Shown: one piece after another, positions 13,521 to 25,065 of the stretch
Layout of the letters: each line of letters starts with the position of its first letter
How positions within the stretch are numbered: position 1 is the stretch's first letter
Notes under the pieces: model-generated
Seen by the model: the letters and a program-made list of their open reading frames with translations, nothing else
Database searches by the model: none
What the model was told of the DNA's origin: nothing
Program-made: the position numbers and the translations under genes
DNA from: Combretum micranthum
Lineage: Eukaryota; Streptophyta; Magnoliopsida; Myrtales; Combretaceae
Direction of reading: 5' to 3'
NCBI GenBank assembly: GCA_024138025.1
Contig: JAMXBD010000025.1
Span: 749,501-813,500 of the forward strand
Length of the DNA: 64,000 nucleotides

Positions 13521-14273
13521 TGGATATAAGTTATGTAGTTGTGCAATTCTTCCAACGGGTACTCGAGAGAAAGGATTATCGCATGGACAAATTCAAAAAA
13601 GCCTTTCTCAATGCCTTTTTCAATGCCAATGGATTCAACCTTTTGAATTATGTGTAATAAAGCATAAGGCAAATTCAAAAAAAGCTAACATATAATCAAA
13701 GATGCATTTCATGTTTGATTGGTAAAATAAGATGTGTTAAAATTACACAATGGAATTATCAAAATTTAATATATGTTTTTAGTTTTTTATTTATATAAAA
13801 CAGAAAGTAAAGGGTATGAATGATCTATCCTTGGATATGATGCACTAGGAAAAAATCAAACTAGTTGTTTTACCAATTGATATGATGCACGATAAAAAAA
13901 TAATAAAAAAATAATCTTGAAGAAAAACTCAATACTACTTAATAGGTTTTAGAAACAATTCCAAGAAAGCCAACAAGGCAATGATCTCAATCAATGACAA
14001 AGAAAGGTCTAAGTTTGCTAACATGATCCTAAAGACTCTTATATACTCTACAAGTGGGTAAAGGAAAATATGGAAAGTTAAAAGTTAAACAAATAAAATA
14101 GTAAATAAAACAATTTTAAATAAACAACAAGGATAGAAACATACTATTGATCACGGGAGTGACACGGGCCGTGATCTCCTCGACATCAATTTCCTCTTCT
14201 TTCTTTAGCTTGATCATAGCCATTATTGGGCAGGATATGGCCGAAATCATGGGCATGATAGGGCCTGTGATCT

Positions 14274-15646
14274 TGGTGTGTGAATCTTTAAGTTTAAAAT
14301 TTATAATCTTGTAAATTCTAGATCCACACAAAGCAGTGCACCTATCGTGTAGTATAGAATTTAACTCGGATATCGTCCTGAGAATCAATGTGCAGCTACT
14401 AGTAATTACCCTTTAACTATTATCTAGCCAAGTCAAGAGTGAATTTTATACTAAATTAATCACTAATTCTAATCTAAGATAAACCCAAGAACCCTAACTC
14501 AAGATATGCACAATTAAATGAAGATAAACGATTCACAACAGAACCCGTGGTTTTGATCAACCCTAGCCTCCTTCATCTCTAAAAGTGGATTCACTTGAAT
14601 GAACTTTGATTTTGAACTATCGGGTTACTTAAATAGATTAATTACTCTATTCAAGTTAATTAAACCCTAACCCTAAATTGCAAAAGTGGGAGTTTCTTCT
14701 GTCACAAAGATCAATTTAGAATCGCCTAAAGCTCATGAACCCTAATCGCTAGAAAGTTAGAAAAACCCTATTTCTAGGTGGATTACTTAACCTCTTTGCT
14801 CATGAGAGATCATACTCATTAACCGAAATCTTCTTTCATATTAACAAGAATCGAGTTTGTAACAACTTTGACCTAAAATTATCACAAACAACATTATATA
14901 TCATGAAGCAAACTCAAAATCAATTTACATTCAAATGATTAACAAGTCTTTACATGAAGGCTAGGGTTTCTCAAAACCTAGGTTACACAACTACTCTTCC
15001 ATAGAAAAGATAACAACACAAGTAATAAGCATGATGGAAGAAGGAAAAAGAGAAATCATCAAGATAAAACCCTTGTAGATGTGTAGTTGAGAATCTTCAA
15101 GTGGAAGCACGGTTTTTTCCCCTTCAAGAGCTCTCCAAAGGTGTCCCTAAGGTTCTGGGGTAAAGTGATCTAATCAATGAATGAAATTCTTCAAAAGAAG
15201 GCATATATATATATATATATATATACATTAATGCCTACACGACCACTACACGACCCGTGTACATCGGGGTCGTGTACTCATTAAAGTAGCGTGTTTTTCC
15301 CTTGTTGGCACATGTACACGACCTAATGTACACAACTAGTGTATGAGAGGTCGTGTACCCTTGATTCTTGGCTAAATCTTCAAAATTTCTTCAAAAAATG
15401 CTCCTCCAAAAGTACACTAATGGTGTGAATGTCACTAGTGTATGGGTAGCAACTCCACAAAAGCTCCATAAATCTCAAAACTTGGCTTCTTTCCTTAATA
15501 ATCCCTTGAAAAGCTCGATTGTTTGATGATTGTCCCTGGAACAAAAGATTAACTCAATAAAGATCCTTTTCCTCAATATTTAAACAAATAGCATATAAAA
15601 TATGCCCAATATAGCACCAACAATTCGGGTCTTTGGACACTTATCA
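14274..15646 (-). mobile_element. solo LTR 1, Tat/Ogre-like, 5-bp TSD GATCT
   Basis: A 1,373-bp block flanked by GATCT at 14269-14273 and 15647-15651. On the - strand it begins TGATAAGTGTCC and ends CACACACCA, canonical TG...CA. Comparison with the uninterrupted LTR at 19431-20128 shows the pre-insertion sequence with a single GATCT. The TGATAAGTGTC start and the internal repeats of GTACACGACC and its complement (15235-15360) are typical of plant Tat/Ogre-type gypsy LTRs; the lineage is inferred. There is an (AT)n run at 15203-15225. No internal coding region remains, so it is the product of LTR-LTR recombination. Confidence 0.75.
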
Positions 15647-15717
15647 GATCTCCACTCTAATAATGATGTGCTTACGGTCTTCATCACCAGCAACATGGGG
15701 AAGGTGGGGGGCACAAT

Positions 15718-17378
15718 TAGTGTGCATTATTATCTTGACTGAGTTTTAATAAATTAATTCCTATTATCTCTTTCCTATGATCTGGTCAACGCTAAGCAAG
15801 TGCAGCTATCAATTATAGTATAGGAATAAATTATAGCATCGTATTCCTTGGGGTCGTCAGCAAGTACTACTGCTCACCCTCTTAATTATTATCTAACAAT
15901 CGAATAATTGAAACTTAATGAATTAAACCTACAGTTAACAACTAAACTATGTTATTTATAAATTTTCACCAAAATAACATTAAGAATAAGACTTAATACA
16001 ACCAAAAATCAAGGTAAACAACAGGATTACTCCATCATATTAACATGATTTAAATACAATTCATCCTTTTAATCACTTACTTGTTGAATTCTCAACTCAT
16101 GGTCATTATTCTCATAATAAACCAATTCTAATCCTAATTGTATCCACGAAAATCTCTTATAAATGAATAGACAATTAAGAATTGCATTAAAAGCTTTTAT
16201 TATCCTAAAATTCCTTGAAACATGTAGCAAACTTCCTAGTAATATCTCTATTAACAGGAGTAGTTTGTTCTAGTGACTTAAATCTACCCCATGGAATTGT
16301 CTCTCAACACTTTCCATCAAGATCTAGTGTAAGGTTATGTCGTGCACTACATTTCCCTAACTTTTACGAAGTTTTATCACTAGAAATTCGTAATTAAATG
16401 GATTACTAACAATTAAATACACACTTCATGTTAATATGACTTCGTAAACCCCAGATCTACTCACTCATGCTACAATAACAATAACAAATACAAAAGTTAG
16501 ACATATAAAAAAAACATCATAATAAAGAAAAGAGAAGAAAAACCCCTTTAAATTACAACTAGTAAGAAGTTGTTACAAGACACAAACACTTAATTCCAAT
16601 CATCTCTCTCGAGTTTCTTCTAGAATAGAAAAGATTACAAAACTTTCCCAACTTGAACGATCATAGACGTTACTTCCTAAATTATGAACAGGTGTGTTAA
16701 TTGTGTAGAATCTGAAAATCCCTACATATATCTCAAAGGGTATTTTCTATCTTTTAAACTCCTCAGATTTTCAAGTCAAACAGTACAACATTTGGAGAAA
16801 TATTTGCGTCTTCTATCCAAACCGATGTATCACTTAAATGAAAGGAAAGTAAAAACATCAACTTGCAGATAGTTCAGCAGAAGCGACCAAAGGGGAGTAA
16901 TCCTTACTGTGGTTGAATCTCTTCACATCTCCACTTTCATATCACGGGCGAACAAAGAAGAGGGATTCTTGTTATTCCTTATTTTTCTTCACATCACAGG
17001 CAACCAAAGGGGGCGGATTCGTTCTGTGATTGAATTTCTTCCTCTCCATTCTACACCATGGGCAACCAAAAGTAAGTGATTTGTGCTATGATTGATTTTT
17101 CCCCTTTTAGTCTCAATCACAGGTGATCAATGGCACGTGACACTAGCTGTGGATGTAATTTTCTCCTATCTCGCCGTGATTTGTCTTGCAACATTGTTAC
17201 TTTGGAGATAATTGAGTTCTCTTTGCTCCAAATTGCTCCAAAATGTGTTGTTATGGTCTAAATTCACTTGAATTGAAAATATTGTTGATTTAAGTATCAA
17301 TTCTTAAATAGAAATATAACTCAAGGCCTAAATTTTACTTAATCAATCATTAAGATCATGGATAACTCATGTCTATCA
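15718..17378 (-). mobile_element. solo LTR 2, gypsy-type, 5-bp TSD ACAAT
   Basis: A 1,661-bp block flanked by ACAAT at 15713-15717 and 17379-17383. On the - strand it starts TGATAGACATG and ends GCACACTA (CA decayed to TA). The second LTR of the host element (19431-20128) lacks it, which defines both junctions. It contains a block of roughly 60-bp tandem repeats at 16870-17175. It is a different family from solo LTR 1 but of similar design, including a GGGGTCGTCAGC-type tract near 15850 that parallels TATCGTCCTGAG near 14365 in LTR 1. Confidence 0.7.
16870..17175. repeat. degenerate tandem repeat, about 60-bp unit, inside solo LTR 2
   Basis: About five diverged units share the order: ATCAC(G/A)GGC, GA/ACCAAAGG, GGATT, TGTG(A/G)TTGAAT, TTCTTC. 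Clear unit starts are near 16942 (ATCACGGGCGAACAAAG), 16993 (ATCACAGGCAACCAAAG), 17055 (ACCATGGGCAACCAAAA) and 17115 (AATCACAGGTGATCAA). Confidence 0.65.
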
Positions 17379-17853
17379 ACAATCTCCGTCACGACCGTAT
17401 TGTTGGGGTAATCTTCTCTAGAAGTTGATCCTCAAGACTTGTCTCATAAAAAATGATCCATGGAGCTAAGTTTTTCAATTCTTACCATTTTTCCAAGGCT
17501 CTTGGAGATTTTTCCTCAAATCTTGATCAATCTCATCTTGATCCCTATCATAACCCCTAAGCTTAAAAGGATTTTCCCTCAAATCTTTGCAAATGCATAT
17601 GTGTGGATCAAATGCAAATTTGCAAAACTTAAAAGTAGTCAAATATTACTTTCCAACCACACTTGGCTCATGAATAGCCTCTAATACTCGTTCTACAAAT
17701 CCTCTTTGAAACAGTAACTCCTAAAGCATCTCAACATCTGCACCAAGCACTATTAACCATTCACTATCAATGTTTATATCCGCAATCAAAGACTTCCCCA
17801 ATAACTCATACTTCTCATCATGAAATCGACCAATCCAAGACTTACGAACACTA

Positions 17854-18426
17854 TTAAGTATATTCAACAAACACATCTCCTACAGCCCTAAATAGCAGTC
17901 GCTTCAAACACTTGTCATCTTGAAAGTGACTAATATCAAATACCTTATCTTCAGCTACGGAAATTTCATCATAGAATTCAACAATCATAGAACCTAACAA
18001 CATTGGTTTAGAAACATTGAACCAATAAGAAACACTGCTATCCAATGATGCAACAACAACTCTTCCCTTAATAGCCAAGTCATAAATAAACCACTAAAAT
18101 AGTATTGTTCACATCGCTATACCGCTACACCAAAACTAAATACTCGACCTATAAATAACCATATAAATACTCCAATGGACATTAACAATCAACTCATATG
18201 ATTTCACGAGTAAAATATAGCTGGCATATTCAATACTACTCCCCACTCCATCAATAATCAATACAGAACTTAAAGGAAGAAGTGATTCCAACCCAGGTAC
18301 ACAGTTACCAAAAGGCTCCACTTTACTACAACGGTGCGCTTTTTCTATAACACTTGTTTCCCTTATATAAGATTCACCTATACTCTCATCATCAACTTCA
18401 CAATCTATACCACCAAGAATTTTCAC
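17854..18426 (-). pseudogene. unidentified coding-like tract in gypsy relic
   Basis: Two - strand frames (18426-18136, 96 residues; 18078-17854, 74 residues) have balanced protein-like composition, unlike the surrounding junk. The first contains IDCEVDDESIGESYIRET and PGLESLLPLSSVLIIDG, the second VEFYDEISVAEDKVFDISHF. A short stop-rich gap separates them and they probably formed one ORF. They sit where pol would be expected after gag but show no pol motif. I do not recognise the family. Confidence 0.35.
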
Positions 18427-18539
18427 CTGCAGCTTATGATCATTCTCTCAATTCTCTTCATGAACATCACCACTATCTTTCTCAACCAAATAATCATACT
18501 TGACATAATCATCTAGCGAGTCAGTTACCTTTTAGGCTC

Positions 18540-18840
18540 TTAGTGGTTTTGTCTTCTTCATTAGAGTAGACATTAAAATTGACAATTCTTCAAATATGGC
18601 AATTTAGATGGCATCCTCCAATGACAGAAATCTTTTATAACCGACACTCTCAGCAATGTTAGAGTTCAAGCCATTCACAAATCTACTAATAGTTTGCACA
18701 AGAGGGTCAAATACTTCGCTATGCCTAATGGAGTCTTAAATACTTTAGCATATTCTCCAACCTTTAAAGATCCTTATTTTAGCATCGATAAAGACTCCTA
18801 CTACTCTTCTTGATAATTGGATGGAACAAATATTTTCCCC
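18540..18840 (-). pseudogene. Ty3/gypsy gag (Retrotrans_gag) remnant
   Basis: On the - strand the segment near 18710-18600 reads FDPLVQTISRFVNGLNSNIA followed by ESVGYKRFLSLEDAI. This matches the R-F-(x)-x-G-L-N-x-x-I ... V-x-x-Y-x-x-(L)-E-(D/E)-A pattern of plant gypsy gag. Flanking text (HPIIKKSSRSLYRC upstream) fits the preceding Q-x-L-x-x-L-x-Q-G region but is interrupted by stops. It lies about 0.6 kb downstream of the PBS, the expected place. Confidence 0.6.
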
Positions 18841-19415
18841 ATCAACCTCTACATGAAACCCCATGTAATAACATCATGAAACCCATTCAGTGATAGCTCT
18901 AATATAATATTTTACCATTACAACCCAGTAAGTCCAGTTATTTTCTCGATAATAATTTGCCCTGGTCGACAGCTATAGTGTGGAAAGTCTCTAATAATTT
19001 CATCTACCTGGACCTCCTACCCATGACCATCAAACTCATGCGATTTCATCTCAATTTCACTTAGTATCTCAGTTGATGAGTCAATTCAACAACGATATTT
19101 GCTATACATGATTACTATTCAAACCTAACCACATCTTACCAAACAATAGTAACACTGGCCTTCAATTACACCATACAAACCCTAAGTGATAATCACCACA
19201 CGCAACAATCATAGCAATAGGCAATAAGAACAAGTAACAACTTAAGATCCTTTTCTTCTTTCCTAATCAATTCAAAATAGATAATAACTTGTCTCTCAAG
19301 AGACAAACCCTAACTTGTCTTCTTCTTCAAGTAATCTCTATCAAAACCACACCTACTATAAATTTCACAAGACATGAGAATTAGATCTTACTGATTTATC
19401 GCGTAGCAAAGTAAA

Positions 19416-19427
19416 GCTCTAATACAA
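19416..19427 (-). other. primer-binding site, tRNA-iMet type
   Basis: On the - strand TTGTATTAGAGC follows the LTR end (TACCA) by three bases. It matches the usual plant PBS TGGTATCAGAGC (complement of initiator Met tRNA) at 10 of 12 positions. It fixes the element's orientation and marks 19431-20128 as the 5' LTR. Confidence 0.55.
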
Positions 19428-19430
19428 AGA

Positions 19431-20128
19431 TGGTATGGATAAGATTCATGTCAAAATTACACAGCAGAATTATCAAGATTTAATATATTTTTTTTATTTT
19501 TTTTATTTATATAAAACAAGAAAGCAAAGGATATAAGTGATCCATCCTTGGATATGATGCATCAAGAAAAGAATCAAACTAGTTATTTCACTCAATCAAT
19601 ATGATGCATGATCAAAGAAACAACAAAGAATAATCTTGAGGAAAAACTCAATATTACTCAATAAGTTCTGGAAACAATTCCAAGATAGCTAACAAGGTAA
19701 TTAACTCAATCAATGACAAAGAAAGGTTGAAGCGCTACTAATATAACCCTAAGGACCCTTTTACACTCCCACAAGTCAGGCAAGGAAAAATATAAAAAGC
19801 TAAAAGTCAAACAAATAAAAAGGGAACAAAACAGTTTTAAATAAGCAAAATAAGGATGGAACATGCTGTAAATCACAACCATAATATGGGTTATGATCTC
19901 CTCGACCTCAATTTCCTCTTCTTTCTTCAGCTTAATCATGACCATTATTAGGTAGGATACCACCAACATCATGGGCATGATAGGGCCCGTGATCTCTACT
20001 AGGCTTCGAATTCTTTGACAATGTCATGCTCACAGTCTTCATCATGGGCTACATGGGGGGTACGATCTCCATCACAGCCAGCATTACGGTCATAATGTCG
20101 AGGGTGATCCATGGAGTTAAGTTCTTCA
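19431..20128 (-). mobile_element. 5' LTR of the Ty3/gypsy relic (uninterrupted copy)
   Basis: A 698-bp block colinear with the three parts of the interrupted LTR at 13720-17477. On the - strand it begins TGAAGAACTTAACTCC and ends CCATACCA, directly followed by the PBS. The divergence between the copies indicates an old insertion. ORFs read inside it (for example 19978-19706) are not considered genes. Confidence 0.65.
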
Positions 20129-20832
20129 ATCCTCTCACTCTAGATCAAGTTATCGGTCTAAACGAGCCATGATTCCTATCGTTGATGCTCAAAGCAACAA
20201 ATACCATAGGGGTGATAGTAAAGGAAAACCACAACATGGCCAAGGAGATTATGGCAGGGTGAACCTGAACCTCAACATTAAAGGATTAGCCCTACCTTAG
20301 TGGAGGAAGGAGGGCACAACTAAGCACACTACCAACAACAAGAGCCTAGTAGATTTGGTATGTATGATATACTGGAACACCTAAAGGAAATCGATAAGAC
20401 CCAAGAATGGTAGAAGGAAATGATTAGACAAAATCATCAAATGCCCCAAATTCAGTGTTAAATACTCTAAGGTCAGCATCAAATACTGTAAGGTTAACAC
20501 CATATGCTCCAAGATCATCACCGAATGCTCTAAGTATGAATTCCAAGTATGAAAGAACGACCAAATTTCACGAAGACTTCTTTCAATGGGCGAGCTACTA
20601 ACTAGGGTATCTACCATTACCACCATATCATCTCCTGGGCGATGTTGATGGTCAAGGTAGTCAGCAAGGAAGCCAATGTCCTCATCTCCATTTTTTTTCG
20701 AAATGAATTAATAATGTGTAATATATATATATATTTTTTCAAATAGTAATGTAATTGTAAATTATTATTGAAATAATAAATTATGTTTTATTCATCATTT
20801 GGATCAATTTATATTAATTGTAAAATTCATTG
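20129..20832. other. unassigned sequence beside the gypsy relic
   Basis: 20130-20640 is less AT-rich and gives protein-like scraps on the + strand (for example KGKPQHGQGDYGRVNLN near 20225, and RFGMYDILEHLKEI near 20350), suggesting another decayed retroelement gag region, with stops throughout. 20700-20832 is simple AT-rich sequence. Confidence 0.3.
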
Positions 20833-21057
20833 TGTTATAATGATAAAAATGGTATCTAAACTTTTGTAAAAAGAATAATTAGATACCTAAAGTTTGGTTA
20901 TGAACAATTTGATACCTAAAGAAACTTTTCATGGACTTTTTTATATCTTGTTTCACTTACTTTAAGTATGAAAAAAGTCAACAAAAACTTTATTTAAAAC
21001 CAAACACCTAATTGTTCTTTTTGCAAAAGTTCAGGTACTATTTTCATCATTAACACA
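20833..21057. mobile_element. foldback MITE, about 225 bp
   Basis: The ends form an inverted repeat of about 50 bp: TGTTATAATGATAAAAATGG..AAACTTTTGTAAAAAGAATAA at the left against TGTTAATGATGAAAATAG..GAACTTTTGCAAAAAGAACAA read on the - strand from the right. There is no coding sequence. The superfamily cannot be set because no clear target duplication is seen. Confidence 0.6.
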
Positions 21058-21398
21058 TTTATTATATTTGCATTGCAAATTTTTTAAAACTAATTTGAAT
21101 GATTTTGATATCTAAAATTATAAAAAAGCATCAGAAAAAAAAACGAGTCAAAAATAACAAATAAACTGAAAACTGTACAAGTTGTGTGAAACTGGACTTG
21201 ATTAAAGGCACGTGATACTGCATACGAATAAATGGGCTAGGATAACACAGCACGCGAGCACGAATGGGTAATGCATGCAACATACAAAGAACACAAAACT
21301 TGGCATACAGATAGCACGGCATGACACGATTACCATACGAATGCAGTCTAGCTAATAATTTTAGCAAATTTAAATTTAGAGTCCTCACTTATATAATA

Positions 21399-21721
21399 CT
21401 AGTAAACACTAGCACCCGCTTTCCATGTGCATAAAAAAAAAAGGAAAAAAAATATAATAGTGAGGTAGTTAAATGAAACATAAAATAATTATTAAATATT
21501 GAGTGAACCATAATAAGTTTAGGATGAAAAAAAATCTATTATATAGTATATAAAAAAAAATATTAAACAGTTACATGGGAAATAAATATAAGGAAAAAAT
21601 CTATAAAAACAAAAAGTCATATGGGCAGTTGTGGGGGAAAGAGAGAGAGAGAGTTAAGATAGAGCAAAATCATTTTTTCAAACGTATGAAATAAATTAGT
21701 TTAATAATAATGGATAATATA
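21399..21721 (-). mobile_element. Helitron 3' end, short non-autonomous element likely
   Basis: On the - strand the sequence ends ATGCACATGG..GCGGGTGC (a GCAC/GTGC stem) then nine bases and CTAG next to T, the Helitron 3' signature (hairpin plus CTRR, inserted between A and T). The same design recurs at 43718 and 54822. A possible 5' terminus, ACTATATATTATCC, lies at about 21721 with the usual TC mutated; that end is uncertain. Confidence 0.45.
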
Positions 21722-23150
21722 TAGTAGGCTCACTACTAAAAAGCTATGAATGTGATATTTTATTTTCTTCTCCTTTCTTTCTCCTCTAAACACACTCTTC
21801 TCCCTTTGTCTCTCTATCAGACATTGCCTATTTCCCAAACATAGCCAATTTTACAATTGCAACAAGTGCATCCAAAATCAAATAAAAGAATTTACATCAT
21901 CTTCTTGTGAAAAACAACATCCCACCTTCATGAGCAATTGAATAAGTTTGATAATAGAGTTACAATTGCCAACATAACCATCGATGAAAAGTTCTTACTT
22001 GCTTATGTACTCTATATTTTTTGTATCTTTTGTAATCCTATTGTCTTTTGACATTTGAACAACTATTTTTTCTTCTTTTTTTTTTTTCCTATTGGAAATT
22101 TATATGTTGCAAATAGGCACATCTTCGAATAGCGTCTAAGCCAAGACTTGACCCCATACGCCAGTTTTAACTATGGACCTGCCATAGTCTGTAGATCAAA
22201 GACGGGTCCACTAGCCAGACCCATGGACCTAGCAGGCCCTTCCAAATAAAAATAAATAGAAAAAAAATATGGTGTTATTTTATCAAAATAAAAAATAAAA
22301 ATAAGAATAAGTATATAATATAATATAATATAAAAGTTAAAATAATAGAAAAGTGAAATAGAATAAACAACATTTAATGTTTAAACTATTTTCCTTGTGA
22401 ATAGAAATTATTAATTATCTATTTACAATATTTAATATATGGTTGATAATAACACGTGTGATAAATACAATTCGAAACCACCATATCTTATGCTTTATAA
22501 AGGTTTCCACCAAGAGAAGGTTCACACAACTAAACAATGTGTGTTACTTCTTTTTCTTTTGTAAACCCTACTTTTTTAGAGTATTACTCTAGTCTCAATT
22601 TTATAGGGATGTACTTGTGTATAAATAATTACACATCCTTGATAATATTAATTGAATATAGGCTAAAGAGTACTATATTTTCAGGCCTATTTTATATATT
22701 GAAAGTTTAAAACTTAATTATTTCAATTGAAAAGAAATTTCTTTCTTCAATTTTTTAATTTTTTTTCTTTAAAAAAAGGAGATAGGTCAAAATAGTTTTG
22801 ACCCTCCTGGGACCTAGTGGGTTAGACTCACCCTACTCCCTACACAGGGCAGTTACGAGTCTTTAAAAAATGGACCTAGGCCCAACAGATTGGGTCCTGG
22901 TTTAGACTCAGCCAGTACTTGTAAGATGTCTAGTTGCCAATACCCCAATAACACCTAAACTTTCAACAACACAACAACACAATGGCTCTTAACAATTGAT
23001 TAAATTTATTTGTTTGCTATATTTGGGAAATCCACAATATCTAATAGAGAGAAAGGGAGGAGAGTGTAAGTTTGGAGAAGAAGAAAGGAGAAGAAAATGA
23101 AATCTCACTTTCTAATTTCTTAGTAGTGAGTTTAGTATATATCATATATA
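21722..23150. mobile_element. long-inverted-repeat (foldback) element split by an hAT
   Basis: The left arm, about 21722-21870, is matched in inverted orientation by 22945-23150. Shared words include CTCACTACTAA, ATTTTCTTCTCCTTTCTT and CTATTTCCCAAACATAGC against GGATTTCCCAAATATAGC. The arms are about 150-200 bp. The centre is occupied largely by the hAT at 22114-22932. There is no coding capacity. It could be a MULE-type foldback or an inverted duplication; clear terminal duplications are not visible. Confidence 0.5.
22114..22932. mobile_element. non-autonomous hAT-like element, TSD GTTGC(A/C)AA
   Basis: 819 bp flanked by GTTGCAAA (22106-22113) and GTTGCCAA (22933-22940), an 8-bp duplication with one mismatch, diagnostic of hAT. 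The left end is TAGGCACATCTTCGAATAG; the right end read inward is TAGACATCTTACAAGTACTG. Subterminal regions carry opposed GGACCTAG/GGGTC words (22170-22240 and 22800-22910), as in plant hAT MITEs. It has no transposase. It sits inside the 21.7-23.2 kb inverted repeat. Confidence 0.7.
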
Positions 23151-23198
23151 AAAGTGAAGAGTTTACATTTAATATTGATGCAATTGGGTTTGTGTAGA

Positions 23199-23955
23199 TA
23201 GACATAGGCATGGTTTAGTTGCAAACCGAGAGCCAAATTGAAACTGAAATCGAACCGTTTGGTCTGTTCCATAACCTGTTAAGGAATCACCGGTTTTTTG
23301 ACTCCTAGAAAGTTTTGTGGCCTAAAACCAATTAGAACCAGTGGTTTCAACCGATTCCATTAAAAAAAAGATAATTGGAGAAAAAAATCTACTATATAAT
23401 TATTAATATTTACACTATTCCATATAAATATCAAATTATGTATTTACAATAGTTAATATATTATTATCAACAATATAAATAAAAATAACTTAAAATTATA
23501 TATAATTTAGTATATATAAATTTCTCCTAAAAGTAAAAATCCATTTCCTTAATAATGTGAGACTGTTTTTTGTATTGTATTTTCTTTTTAACCTTTATAA
23601 TATTTTGTGATATCTTATTACTAACTACAATTGATATAGATTGTATTTATATATAAATAAATATGCATTCCAAACAAATTTTTAAAAGTTTTGCTTAGAT
23701 AATTTAAAACTTTTAGACCTAAATTTTAATTTTTTTGAGTTTAAAATTTATTTTATTAAAAACTAAAATTCATTTTTTTAATTTTTACTTAAAAAAAGGT
23801 CATATGGTTCTAAACCGGAACTGCGAACCGTCAATTCCATAGAACTAGACCAAAACAATGAAAGATGGTTCTAGTTTCGATTTTTCATTTTTAAGACCTA
23901 AAACCGATGGTTCCAGTTCTAATTCGATTCAGTTCCGAAACCATGCCCGTGTCTA
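23199..23955. mobile_element. non-autonomous hAT-like element, TSD TGTGT(A/G)G(A/G)
   Basis: 757 bp flanked by TGTGTAGA (23191-23198) and TGTGTGGG (23956-23963), six of eight bases equal. The terminal inverted repeats are TAGACATAGGCATGGTTTAG and, inward from the right, TAGACACGGGCATGGTTTCG. Subterminal AACCG/CGGTT words are repeated in both orientations and the core is AT-rich without ORFs. Its TIR differs from that of the neighbouring hAT-like elements, so it is a separate family. Confidence 0.65.
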
Positions 23956-23980
23956 TGTGTGGGCTTGGTGTTAGGCGTGC

Positions 23981-24130
23981 ACATTTAGATTGTTAATGGA
24001 TATTTCGTTGGTAAATTAAATCTCAACATGATGTTGTGTGTTATGTGAATTAGTGAGCTTATACGAGCGAGTAGGTAAGATATTGAAAGATTTTATAAGT
24101 ATACTGCGTATTATCAAAGGTCTCAAGACT
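23981..24130 (+). repeat. dispersed repeat, copy 1 (other copy 26346-26490)
   Basis: ACATTTAGATTGTTAATGGA through CTCAAGACT is colinear with ACATTTAGATTGTCAGTGGA through TTCAACACTG at 26346-26490. Shared words include AAATTAAATCTCAACATGAT/AAATTAAATCTCAACATAAT and TATGTGAATT. No protein coding is seen. It is probably part of a retroelement or UTR-like repeat. Confidence 0.65.
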
Positions 24131-25065
24131 TATTTTGAGCATTGCAACTAAAAAATAAAAGATAATAAAATAAAAAGAAAAGAAATAAGACGAAATAACG
24201 TATTCGTATGACTATTTTTATTGGATTCACACAATTTTGGTACTTTTCATAAGATGGGATTTTGGCAACAGCCAGTGTGGATCCGAACGTGCCTTTTTAC
24301 TAAATGAAAATCTTAATGGACGGCCCCGCTTGTCAAAATTATAAGTTTAAAAATTTACAGATGGATAAGCAATTATCATAAAAAACTGCATTTTCCCCGG
24401 ATTATCCTCTATTTTATTAATTAGTTTGTTTTAATAAATTTTAACTCAATGTCGAATGACATATTTCTAGTTTGACTTATATAGAATTTTACCAAAGTAA
24501 AATCTTTTTTCCTTAATAATATTGTATTAGTTTTTGTAATCCCATTTTATTAAAGTTACAACTAAAGTTAGATGTGTTTATATATTAATAAATATACTTC
24601 CTAAATAAATTTTTAACAAAATAGGTTAAAGACTACTATTCTTTTTAGCCTATTTTTTATTTTAATTTAAAATTTATCTTATTTAAAACTTTTTTTTTTC
24701 AAAATTATTAAAAAGAAAAAAAATCTGTGAACTAACCTGTAAACTTGTTGGGTCTATCTAGCACTAATCTATAATGATTCGGTCTAGATTGGTTCAGGAC
24801 TAGTTCAAACTCATGGTAATATCTATGTGAGGGATTAAGTGCATAACTTTAAAAATAGAAAGTTAAGTATACATAAATAGTAAAGCAGATACAAAAAAGC
24901 GTATTTACAATTTACCTTAAAACCAAATATACTTTGGAACTTAGAATTAGTAATACATGTTAGGAAAGCCTCTCAAAAGAGGACAAGAGGTTATGGGAAT
25001 TGTAGTTCAAACTCAAAATACAAAGTCTAATAGCCATCTTGTAGCTTCCAACAAGGTCTTATAGC

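Larger units (their letters stand above)
13720..17477 (-). mobile_element. 3' LTR of a Ty3/gypsy relic, interrupted by two solo LTRs
   Basis: Three segments (13720-14273, 15652-15717, 17384-17477) join to about 714 bp that align, in order and orientation, with the 698-bp block 19431-20128 (roughly four-fifths identical by eye). On the - strand both copies start TGAA(A/G)AACTTA(A/G)CTCC and end TACCA, giving TG...CA LTR termini. The gaps are occupied exactly by two foreign LTRs (see their entries). A purine-rich tract (GGAAAAATGGTAAGAA) precedes the start at 17477 on the - strand, as a PPT should precede a 3' LTR. The outer flank (TTGAT at 13715-13719) does not match the flank of the other LTR (ATCCT), so no target duplication survives. 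Confidence 0.65.
17478..19430 (-). mobile_element. internal region of shrunken Ty3/gypsy element
   Basis: Between the two LTR copies lie only about 1.95 kb. In - strand order: PBS at 19416-19427, a gag-like segment at about 18840-18540, coding-like frames of unknown identity (18426-18136 and 18078-17854, the latter with DISHFQDDKCLKRLLFRAVG), a tract near 17590-17500 resembling the spacer before the PPT in plant gypsy elements (GGATTTTCC..CTTAGGGGTTATGATAGGGA-type), then the PPT. No protease, reverse transcriptase, RNase H or integrase is visible, so the element is a non-autonomous or deletion derivative. Confidence 0.55.

Noticed and set aside
19706..19978. - strand frame with an acidic/basic stretch (KLKKEEEIEVEEI), also present at 14116-14388
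   Set aside because: Both copies are LTR sequence of the gypsy relic; the frame is shared because the LTRs are, not because it is a gene.
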